A stretch of 5,956 bases of DNA from Chloroflexota bacterium (GCA_012513725.1 JAAZBQ010000610.1:1-5956); one strand, 5' to 3'. Numbered from the stretch's first letter, positions 1-5,829 are shown. Notes: a model not told the origin generated them from the letters alone. Made by a program: numbers and translations.

Positions 1-210
1 CTGGCGAACCTGATCTCGGGGAGCACGCTGGTGTCGGTGGTGCTGAGCCTGCAGACGACGGGGCCCATGATGTTGCGAGCGCTAACCTCCCAGGACATGT
101 ACCTGGCGGGCTCGTTCATCCTGCTCCTCTCGGCGCTGACGGTGATCGGCACCCTGCTCTCGGACGTCCTGCTCGCCTGGGTCGACCCCCGCATCCGCCT
201 AACGCGCTAG
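1..210 (+). CDS. ABC transporter permease, OppB/DppB family (C-terminal end only)
   Basis: This is the last 69 codons of an inner-membrane permease of the peptide/nickel/oligosaccharide (binding-protein-dependent) ABC importer family, read in frame 1 and ending with TAG at 208-210. The fragment contains a long hydrophobic segment (about residues 36-58 of the fragment). It closes with DPRIR (62-66), which is the usual end of OppB/DppB-type subunits. The preceding stretch, with TTGP (19-22) and SQDMYLAG (30-37), occupies the place where family members have the periplasm-facing loop before the last helix. OppC-type subunits end differently (typically DPRLR after a different loop), so I favour the OppB type. 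The start and the EAA loop lie outside the window. Such importers may carry oligosaccharides as well as peptides. The neighbouring glycosidases make a sugar substrate plausible, but the terminator in between means they need not share a transcript. Confidence 0.8.
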   Translation: MANLISGSTLVSVVLSLQTTGPMMLRALTSQDMYLAGSFILLLSALTVIGTLLSDVLLAWVDPRIRLTR

Positions 211-237
211 CGCGTTCTGGCACGGCGCCCTTTCCTC

Positions 238-272
238 GCGACCGGGAGATTCCCTCCCGGTCGCTTCTTTCT
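238..272 (+). terminator. Intrinsic terminator after the permease gene
   Basis: A perfect 11-bp stem (238-248 pairs with 254-264) has a 5-nt loop (249-253) and is followed at once by a T-rich run, TTCTTTCT (265-272). It begins 28 bases after the permease stop codon. This is a classical rho-independent terminator and separates the permease unit from the glycosidase unit. Confidence 0.9.
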
Positions 273-291
273 GCCTACGCACGCCAAGTGC

Positions 292-319
292 TTGACCTAC
301 CCTGTGCATGGGGTAATAT
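292..319 (+). promoter_or_regulatory. Sigma70-type promoter for the GH4 gene pair
   Basis: The -35 element TTGACC (292-297, 5/6 to consensus) and the -10 element TAATAT (314-319, 4/6) are separated by 16 bases. The promoter lies just after the upstream terminator. The expected transcription start is near 326, leaving an untranslated leader of about 93 nt before the first GH4 gene. The placement fits a promoter for the two-gene unit. The identification is by eye only. Confidence 0.65.
298..315. promoter_or_regulatory. Candidate operator: imperfect palindrome in the promoter spacer
   Basis: TACCC (298-302) and GGGTA (311-315) form a dyad centred on TGCA (305-308). In all, 14 of 18 positions are self-complementary. 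The dyad fills the space between the -35 and -10 boxes, exactly where a repressor would block RNA polymerase. LacI- or GntR-type sugar regulators bind dyads of this size. No regulator gene lies in the window, so the binding protein is unknown. Confidence 0.45.
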
Positions 320-418
320 CGGGCGCAGGGAATCCGCCGGCGCACGCCGCGGAAAGGGGGTTGGGCGACCCGGTGGAGCGTTCCGCCATAGCGAACTGCT
401 GATAGAAGGGAGAACGAC

Positions 419-1783
419 ATGGCTACCCCGCTCAAGATCGGCATCATCGGGGCCGGCAGCGCCGGCTTTTCGCTCGGCCTGGTCAAGGATGTCTGCCTCA
501 CCGAGAACCTGGCCGGCAGCCTCATCTCCTTCATGGACGTCGACGGCGAGAGGCTGGATATGGTCCATCGCCTGGCCGCCCGCTACGCCGACGAGGTAGG
601 GGCGGATCTGCGCTTTGAGACCACCCAGGACCGCCAGGACGCCATCCGAGACGCCGATTTCGTCATCAACACCGCGTACATCAAGGGCCACTATCACGCG
701 CGCGCCATGCGTGATATCACTGCCAAGTACGGCTACTTTTACGGCGGCGTTTCCTCCGGCGGCGCGGAGACCTACCAGTTCATGCTGGACGTCTGCGCCG
801 ACATCTCCCGGCTGAGCCCCAAGGCCTGGCTGATCCAGACCCAGAACCCCGTCTTTGGGGGCACCACGCTGATGACCCGCGAGACGGATGTCAACGTCGT
901 CGGCCTCTGCCACGGGCACTATGGCGTCTATGAGATCGCCAACGTCCTCGGCCTGACGGATACCGAGGACATTACCTGGCAGGCGCCGGGCCTCAACCAC
1001 AACATCTGGCTCACCCACTTTTACTACAAGGGCGAGGACGCCTATCCCCTCCTGGAAAAGTGGATCGCGGAAGAGGGCGAGAACTACTGGCGGACCCACG
1101 TCGCCGAACGCACCCACGACACGCAAATGTCCCGGGGCACCATTCACCAGTACCGGATGTTCGGCCTGATGCCCATCGGCGACACGCCGCGCCAGGGCGG
1201 CTGGTGGTGGTACCACACCGACATGGAGACCAAGAGGCGCTGGTTCGGCGAGCCGTTCGGCGGCCCCGACACCCCCACCGCGCGCGAGTTCTACGTCAAG
1301 GGGAACGAGGAGCGCCTAGCGGAGATCAAGCGGGTGGCAGAGGATACCAAGGAGAGTGTCGCCCAGCATTTTGGCACGGAAAAGACCCGCGAGCAGCACC
1401 TGATGATCATCGAGGGCCTGGTGAACAACGTCGAGCAGTACGTCCGGGTGAACGTCCCCAACAACGGGGCGCTCCCCGGCATCCCCGACAACGTCGCCGT
1501 CGAGGTCCCCGCGATTGTCAACGTCAAGGGCATCCAGCCGCTGCGCGTGCCGCCGCTCCCCGAAAAGATCATGTACGAGTGCATTCTGCCCGAGTGGTTG
1601 GAGATGGAGCGCAGCCTGCTGGCCTTCAAGACCCGCGACCGTTCCATGCTCCTTTATAACGTGCTGCAGAACCACCAGACGCGCTCCTACGACGACGCCT
1701 GTGCGGCGCTCGAGGAGGTGCTGAGCACCTCGGGCAACGAGGACGCCAACGCGTTTTGGCAGTACCCCGCGGAACTGGTCTAG
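419..1783 (+). CDS. Glycoside hydrolase family 4, NAD+/metal-dependent alpha-glycosidase (copy 1)
   Basis: This is a 454-residue cytoplasmic GH4 enzyme with no signal peptide. The N-terminus is a Rossmann fold with GAGS (11-14) and an acidic residue after strand 2 (D40 in FMD) for NAD+ ribose binding. GH4 landmarks follow in order: QNP (142-144), CHGH (164-167) and GLNHNIWL (191-198). C164 and H194 are the expected divalent-metal ligands. The MPIGD segment (251-255) and the C-terminal EVPAIV block of GH4C complete the family pattern. Family chemistry is oxidation at C3 by NAD+, then elimination of the glycosidic bond. The CHGx motif is associated with non-phosphorylated alpha-glycosides (alpha-glucuronides, possibly alpha-glucosides), and the overall sequence recalls the Thermotoga TM0752 type. 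GAAGGGAG (405-412) is a well-placed ribosome-binding site for ATG 419. It is roughly 55-60% identical by eye to the next gene, with which it is probably co-transcribed. The exact substrate is not decidable here. Confidence 0.9.
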   Translation: MATPLKIGIIGAGSAGFSLGLVKDVCLTENLAGSLISFMDVDGERLDMVHRLAARYADEVGADLRFETTQDRQDAIRDADFVINTAYIKGHYHARAMRDITAKYGYFYGGVSSGGAETYQFMLDVCADISRLSPKAWLIQTQNPVFGGTTLMTRETDVNVVGLCHGHYGVYEIANVLGLTDTEDITWQAPGLNHNIWLTHFYYKGEDAYPLLEKWIAEEGENYWRTHVAERTHDTQMSRGTIHQYRMFGLMPIGDTPRQGGWWWYHTDMETKRRWFGEPFGGPDTPTAREFYVKGNEERLAEIKRVAEDTKESVAQHFGTEKTREQHLMIIEGLVNNVEQYVRVNVPNNGALPGIPDNVAVEVPAIVNVKGIQPLRVPPLPEKIMYECILPEWLEMERSLLAFKTRDRSMLLYNVLQNHQTRSYDDACAALEEVLSTSGNEDANAFWQYPAELV

Positions 1784-1856
1784 CAGGGACAGGCCGCGGA
1801 ACACATTGGTAGGGCGGGGCAAGGGCCCCGAGCCATCAGACACGTCATGAGATTAC

Positions 1857-1864
1857 GAGGAGGT
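1857..1864 (+). promoter_or_regulatory. Shine-Dalgarno that decides the start of the second GH4 gene
   Basis: GAGGAGGT at 1857-1864 sits 3 bases before GTG 1868, and 10 bases inside the longer reading that would start at ATG 1847. No comparable purine run precedes ATG 1847. Starting at GTG also makes the N-terminus match that of the upstream paralogue (Met-Ala, then the strand leading to GAGS). Confidence 0.75.
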
Positions 1865-1867
1865 ATC

Positions 1868-3250
1868 GTGGCATCCACCCAAGTGACGATTATCGGCGCC
1901 GGAAGCGTGGTTTTTTCGCTGCACCTGGTCAAGGGCATGTGCCTGACCGAGAGCCTGGCCGGCAGCAGCGTGACCTTTATGGACATCAACGAAGAGCGCC
2001 TGGACATCATCTACAACATGGCCCGCCGCTACGCCGAGGACGTCGGCGCGGACCTGCGCTTTGCCAAGACCACCAGCCGCGAGGAGGCCCTGCGAGACGC
2101 CGATTTCGTCGTTTCCAGTGTCACCGTGAACGACGAGTACTATAACCGCAAGGCTCGCCAGCTGGCCGATTCCATGGGCTACTACTATGGCCGCTCGGGG
2201 ATGCTGAGCTACTATAACCTGCAGCTCATGCTCGACGTCGCCCGCGACATGGAGCGGCTGTGCCCCGACGCGCTCCTGATCCAGGCCGGCAACCCGGTTT
2301 CCACCGGCACCAGCCTCGTCACCCGCGAGACGGATATCAACATGGTCGGCATCTGCCACGGCCACTATGGCTATACGACCATCGCCCGCACCCTGGGCCT
2401 GGACGTGGACAAGATCACCTGGCAGGCGCCGGGGATCAACCATAACATCTGGCTCACCGATTTCTTCTACGAGGGCCAGGACGCCTATCCCCTGATCGAC
2501 AAGTGGATCGAGGAGGAGGCGGAAAAGTTCTGGGCCGAAGCACAAGAGACCGAGGCGGGCATCCCGACCCAGATGTCGCCTTCGGCCATCCACCAGTACC
2601 AGATGTTCGGGCTGATGCCCATCGGCGACACCCCGCGCCAGGGCGGCTGGTGGTACCACACCGACGCGGAGACCCGCATCCGCTGGTACGGCAAGCCGAT
2701 CGGCGGCGGCGACACCCCCGTGGGCCGCGACCGGGTGATCGATGGCAAGGTGAGCCAGTACGAGCGCATGATCAAGTCGGCCTTTGATAAAGAAGTTCGC
2801 CCGGTGGACATCTTTGGCACCGACAAGGGCCGCGAGCAGCACGTGCCGATCATCGACGCCCTGGTGAACGACAACGAGGGGCAGTTCCAGGTGAACGTGC
2901 GCAACGACGGAGCGCTTCCGGGCCTGCCCGACGATGTGGCCGTCGAGGTGCCGGCGGTGGTGAACATCAAGGGCATCCAGCCCCTGCGCGTGCCGCCCCT
3001 GCCCACGAAGGTCATGCTGGAGCAGATCCTGCCGAACTGGCTGAGCATCGAGTCGACCATCGAGGCGCTCCTCACCGGCGACCGCTCCATGCTCCTGTTC
3101 AACGTCCTACAGAGCCACCAGACCCGCTCGTACGACCAGGCGGTGGAGGTGATGGAGGCGCTCATGGACCTCGAGGACAAGGAAGCCACCGATGCGATGC
3201 GCCTGATGCAGAGCACCCGGGAAAAGTTCCAGTTCCCCAAGCCTCTCTAG
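1868..3250 (+). CDS. Glycoside hydrolase family 4, NAD+/metal-dependent alpha-glycosidase (copy 2)
   Basis: This is a 460-residue cytoplasmic GH4 enzyme. I choose GTG 1868 because of the strong Shine-Dalgarno just before it and the match to the paralogue; an in-frame ATG at 1847 would add 7 residues. It has the Rossmann motif GAGS (10-13), D39 for NAD+ ribose, GNP before the metal site, CHGH (163-166), GINHNIWL with H192, MPIGD ending at D254, and EVPAVV in GH4C. The presumed metal ligands are C163 and H192. The signature is the same as in copy 1, so free alpha-glycosides are again expected, with alpha-glucuronide or alpha-glucoside most likely. It differs sharply from copy 1 in the loop at residues 108-119, which is SGMLSYYNLQ here and VSSGGAETYQ there. 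In GH4 structures this region lies close to the sugar, so the two enzymes may differ in specificity. It lies 84 bases downstream of copy 1 with no terminator between, and a strong hairpin follows it. Confidence 0.9.
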   Translation: MASTQVTIIGAGSVVFSLHLVKGMCLTESLAGSSVTFMDINEERLDIIYNMARRYAEDVGADLRFAKTTSREEALRDADFVVSSVTVNDEYYNRKARQLADSMGYYYGRSGMLSYYNLQLMLDVARDMERLCPDALLIQAGNPVSTGTSLVTRETDINMVGICHGHYGYTTIARTLGLDVDKITWQAPGINHNIWLTDFFYEGQDAYPLIDKWIEEEAEKFWAEAQETEAGIPTQMSPSAIHQYQMFGLMPIGDTPRQGGWWYHTDAETRIRWYGKPIGGGDTPVGRDRVIDGKVSQYERMIKSAFDKEVRPVDIFGTDKGREQHVPIIDALVNDNEGQFQVNVRNDGALPGLPDDVAVEVPAVVNIKGIQPLRVPPLPTKVMLEQILPNWLSIESTIEALLTGDRSMLLFNVLQSHQTRSYDQAVEVMEALMDLEDKEATDAMRLMQSTREKFQFPKPL

Positions 3251-3273
3251 GGTTTCGCGAACGCACCCACACT

Positions 3274-3311
3274 GCGGGCTCCGCATCCTCCCGAGGGGAT
3301 GCGGAGCCCGC
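3274..3311 (+). terminator. Very strong 3' hairpin closing the GH4 unit
   Basis: Bases 3274-3288 pair perfectly with 3297-3311 (15 Watson-Crick pairs). One G-U and one C-G pair then extend inward to a 4-nt loop (3291-3294). The hairpin begins 23 bases after the second GH4 stop. No U-tract follows (the next bases are GTCACGTCT), so it is either a U-tract-poor terminator or a 3'-end stabiliser. The position strongly favours transcript termination. Confidence 0.75.
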
Positions 3312-3399
3312 GTCACGTCTCCGGCCGGTGAGCGCGCGTGCCGCCGCGCACGTCTGGGTGCCGGCGGGTGCCATGGTGCCGTGCTGATGTCGAACAGAC

Positions 3400-3427
3400 T
3401 TGCGGATTATGGTCGCCTCACTATAAT
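3400..3427 (+). promoter_or_regulatory. Promoter of the topoisomerase unit
   Basis: A perfect -10 box TATAAT lies at 3422-3427. The best -35 candidate is TTGCGG at 3400-3405, 16 bases upstream, matching consensus only at TTG. The expected start near 3434 leaves a leader of about 180 nt. A strong -10 with a weak -35 suits a regulated housekeeping promoter. Gyrase promoters in several bacteria respond to DNA relaxation, which could apply here but is not shown by the sequence. Confidence 0.65.
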
Positions 3428-3449
3428 GAGCAGGATGGTAGAGGCGACC
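3411..3449. repeat. 9-bp inverted repeat bracketing the -10 box
   Basis: GGTCGCCTC (3411-3419) and GAGGCGACC (3441-3449) are exact reverse complements with 21 bases between them, and their centres are 30 bp apart (about three helical turns). The TATAAT box lies between the arms. The left arm falls in the promoter spacer and the right arm just after the expected transcription start, so an RNA hairpin is unlikely. A pair of protein half-sites or a DNA cruciform fits better. Confidence 0.6.
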
Positions 3450-3482
3450 CCTGACCCGTGCGTGCGGCATTCCCCGCCGCAT

Positions 3483-3551
3483 TCTACGGTGTTGATGTCT
3501 GGTCCACGTCGATTGCAGATCGGCTGAGGTGTCTACGCGTTCCGGTCCACG
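3483..3551 (+). repeat. Degenerate direct repeat in the topoisomerase leader
   Basis: TCTACG (3483-3488) followed by GGTCCACG (3501-3508) recurs in the same order as TCTACG (3532-3537) followed by GGTCCACG (3544-3551), with internal gaps of 12 and 6 bases. It may be a decayed tandem duplication or paired binding sites in the leader. No function is evident. Confidence 0.35.
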
Positions 3552-3614
3552 GAGCGGCGTCGTGGCTGGGCATTACCCCGGCGCCTCGCGCGACGGAGAA
3601 CGATCGAGGAGAGT

Positions 3615-5819
3615 ATGGCTGCACGACCCACACAGTACAGCGCAGAACAGATCGTCGAACTCGAGTTCCTCGAGGCGGTGCGTCGCCGACCGGGGATGTA
3701 CATCGGCAACAACTCGTCGCACGGCCTGCACCATGTTCTGCTCGAGGTGCTGGATAACGCCGTCGACGAGTGTATGGGCGGCTTTGCCACCCGTATCCTG
3801 GTGGATATCGAGCCCGATGGCTCGGTGGCCGTCGACGACGACGGCCGGGGCATTCCCATCGAGTGGAAGGCCGACGCCGGGATGAGCGCCCTTACCCAGG
3901 TGATGGTGCGCCCCCATGCCGGCGGCAAGTTCGGCGGGGAGGATTCTGCCTATTCCACCTCCGGTGGCCTGCACGGCATCGGCCTCAAGTGCATGAACGC
4001 CTTTTCCGAGCGCGTCGAGGTGACGGTGCGTCGCCACGGATTGCGCTTTCGGCAACGGTTCGAGAACGGCGGGGTGCCCTCCTCGCCGGTGGAGATCGTC
4101 GACGCCACCGACGAGGTCGTCGGCGTGATGGACGAGGCGACGACGCTGGTTACCGAGCGGAACCGGGCGGCCATCGCCACCGCCGTGCGCGTGGGCCGCC
4201 AAAAGCGCGAGGTGCAAGCCGACCGGGATATGGGCACCGGCACGCTCATCCGCTTCCGACCCAACCGCGCCTGGTTCGCCCGGGAGATGGACTGGCCCGA
4301 CGACGAGACCTTTGTCCCCTGGGATACCGAGCGCCTCTCGACGCGCTTTCGGCAGATCGCCTACCTCTACCCCGGCGTGCGGATCGAGTTCGCCGATCGG
4401 CGCGGCGACAAGGCGCATCAGGAGACGTTCCACTCTCAAAAGGGCCTCGTCGACTATATCGCCTACCTTACTGACGACCTCGATGCGCTCCACGAGCCGA
4501 TCCTGTTCGAGGACACGGCGGAGGTCGAGTCGGATAACGCCACCGCCGGGCAGGCCGAGGTGAACGTGCAGGTGGCCATGCAGTACGCCGGCGAGGACAC
4601 CCAGATCGTGTCCTTTGTGAACGGCATCCCCACCCCCCTGGGCGGCACCCACGTGACCGCCTTCAAGGCGGGGCTGACGCGCGCGCTCAAAGAGTTCGCC
4701 ACCGATAAAAAGCTGATCAAGAATAGCGACGCCTTTCGGGGGGACGACTCGCTCCTGGGGCTCACCGCGATCATCAAGATCTCCATGAGCGCCACGCCCC
4801 AGTTCCTGAGCCAGACCAAAGAGTGCCTGAACTCACCGGAGGTGAACGGGCCCGTCCTCTCTGCCACCTACAACCGGCTCTTGGCCTACATGAACAAGAA
4901 CGGCAATGTGGGCGTTGGCCGATCCATCGTGAACCAGGCCATCGCCGCGGCCCGGGGTCGCGAGGCCGCCGCCCAGGCGCGCAAGCTGGTGATCAAAAAG
5001 TCGGCCATGGATGCCGGTGAGTTCGTCCTCGGCAAGCTGGCCGACATTCAGCGCCGGGGCGGGCAGCCCCTGGTGCCCACCGAGTTCACCACCCTCTACC
5101 TCGTCGAGGGGGATTCGGCCGGCGGCTCCTGCAAGATGGCCCGCGACTCGCGCTACCACGCCATCCTCCCGCTGCGGGGCAAGATCCCCAACGTGGAAAA
5201 GGGCTCGCTGAACACGCTGCTCAAGAACCGCGAGATTGCCGCCATCATTGCGGCCATCGGCGCCGGCGTCGGGCAGGATTTCGACCTCGACGCCATGCGC
5301 TACGGACGGATCGCCGTGCTGGCTGACGCGGACGTGGACGGAGGTCACATCGCCACGCTCCTGGCCACCCTCTTCTGGCGGCTCATGCGGCCGATGATCG
5401 AGGCGGGTCGGCTGTACATTGCCGTGGCGCCGCTGTACCTGGTGAAAAAGAGGACGGGTCGCGGCAGTGCCTATGCCTTTACCGAGGAGGAGCGCCAAAA
5501 GATGGTGCGCGGGTGGGGCGGCGCTGAGAAGGTCGATGTCCAGCGCTACAAGGGTCTCGGCGAGATGAACGCCGAGCAGTTGCGCGAGACCGTCTTTGCC
5601 CTGCCCGACGCGGTCGCCCGGGCCGCCGGGCAGTCGGCCAGGGCCGAGCAGAACAACGGCCTCAGCCTGGCGGACTTTTGCCACCGCGACCTGCGGGTGG
5701 TGATCGAGGACGTCAAGCGCACCCGCGGCCTGATCGAGAAACTGATGGGCTCCGCCGTCGCCCCACGCAAGGAGTGGCTGATGGCCACCGACTGGAGCGA
5801 AGAAGTGGAGCAAATCTAG
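3615..5819 (+). CDS. gyrB/parE: Type IIA DNA topoisomerase B subunit (GyrB/ParE family)
   Basis: A 734-residue ATPase subunit of DNA gyrase or topoisomerase IV. The N-terminal GHKL ATPase domain has RPGMYIG (25-31), E44 (general base), N48 (Mg), DDGRGIP (75-81), GGKF (103-106) and SGGLHGIG (116-123). R140 aligns with the aminocoumarin-contacting arginine R136 of E. coli GyrB. The transducer carries QTK (400-402), whose lysine reaches the ATP gamma-phosphate. The TOPRIM domain has EGDSAGG (498-504) and DADVDG (571-576), and QRYKGLGEMN (643-652) follows. Odd points are an extra segment of about 44 residues (163-206) within the transducer, and SCKMARDS and GGHIATLL where the family usually has SAKQGRD and GAHIRTLL. 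The IGAGVG run (548-553) leans towards Gram-positive-type ParE, but gyrase B is not excluded. GAGGAG (3606-3611) serves ATG 3615. The stop overlaps the next gene's Shine-Dalgarno, so coupled translation with the A subunit is likely. Confidence 0.93.
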   Translation: MAARPTQYSAEQIVELEFLEAVRRRPGMYIGNNSSHGLHHVLLEVLDNAVDECMGGFATRILVDIEPDGSVAVDDDGRGIPIEWKADAGMSALTQVMVRPHAGGKFGGEDSAYSTSGGLHGIGLKCMNAFSERVEVTVRRHGLRFRQRFENGGVPSSPVEIVDATDEVVGVMDEATTLVTERNRAAIATAVRVGRQKREVQADRDMGTGTLIRFRPNRAWFAREMDWPDDETFVPWDTERLSTRFRQIAYLYPGVRIEFADRRGDKAHQETFHSQKGLVDYIAYLTDDLDALHEPILFEDTAEVESDNATAGQAEVNVQVAMQYAGEDTQIVSFVNGIPTPLGGTHVTAFKAGLTRALKEFATDKKLIKNSDAFRGDDSLLGLTAIIKISMSATPQFLSQTKECLNSPEVNGPVLSATYNRLLAYMNKNGNVGVGRSIVNQAIAAARGREAAAQARKLVIKKSAMDAGEFVLGKLADIQRRGGQPLVPTEFTTLYLVEGDSAGGSCKMARDSRYHAILPLRGKIPNVEKGSLNTLLKNREIAAIIAAIGAGVGQDFDLDAMRYGRIAVLADADVDGGHIATLLATLFWRLMRPMIEAGRLYIAVAPLYLVKKRTGRGSAYAFTEEERQKMVRGWGGAEKVDVQRYKGLGEMNAEQLRETVFALPDAVARAAGQSARAEQNNGLSLADFCHRDLRVVIEDVKRTRGLIEKLMGSAVAPRKEWLMATDWSEEVEQI

Positions 5820-5823
5820 GAGG
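5818..5823 (+). promoter_or_regulatory. Shine-Dalgarno overlapping the B-subunit stop codon
   Basis: AGGAGG (5818-5823) shares two bases with the TAG stop of the topoisomerase B gene and lies 6 bases before TTG 5830. This ideal spacing fixes the unusual TTG start of the next gene. The overlap favours translational coupling of the two subunits. Confidence 0.85.
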
Positions 5824-5829
5824 ACCCCC

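Larger units (their letters stand above)
3251..3614. other. 364-base intergenic region between the GH4 unit and the topoisomerase unit
   Basis: No coding sequence is convincing here. In order it holds the strong hairpin (3274-3311) and a GC-rich stretch with a weak 5-bp stem (3337-3341 with 3348-3352). Three copies of GGTGCC follow (3357-3362, 3367-3372, 3375-3380), then the topoisomerase promoter (3400-3427) bracketed by a 9-bp inverted repeat. The leader contains a 6-bp stem-loop (3463-3468 with 3476-3481) and two copies of the TCTACG/GGTCCACG pair (3483-3508 and 3532-3551). Confidence 0.6.

Noticed and set aside
288..599. Small plus-strand frame across the GH4 promoter and leader
   Set aside because: It begins upstream of the expected transcription start and runs into the GH4 gene in another frame. 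No ribosome-binding site is seen.
1816..1829. Hairpin between the two GH4 genes as a terminator
   Set aside because: It has only a 5-bp stem (GGGGC with GCCCC) and no T-run, so it is too weak to separate the genes. Co-transcription is more likely.
1853..2842. Long minus-strand open frame opposite the second GH4 gene
   Set aside because: It is a shadow of a GC-rich coding strand: a Val/Ala/Asp/Gly-rich translation with no domain, while the plus strand has full GH4 conservation. The long minus frames at 275-1216, 1316-1843, 3573-4652 and 4833-5954 are rejected for the same reason.
3337..3352. GC-rich stem upstream of the topoisomerase promoter as an RNA element
   Set aside because: Only 5 bp in a GC-rich background, and upstream of the expected start, so it is probably chance.
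3458..3757. Possible small protein or leader peptide starting in the topoisomerase leader
   Set aside because: It overlaps the topoisomerase gene out of frame, has no ribosome-binding site at its GTG, and its composition is typical of a frame shadow.
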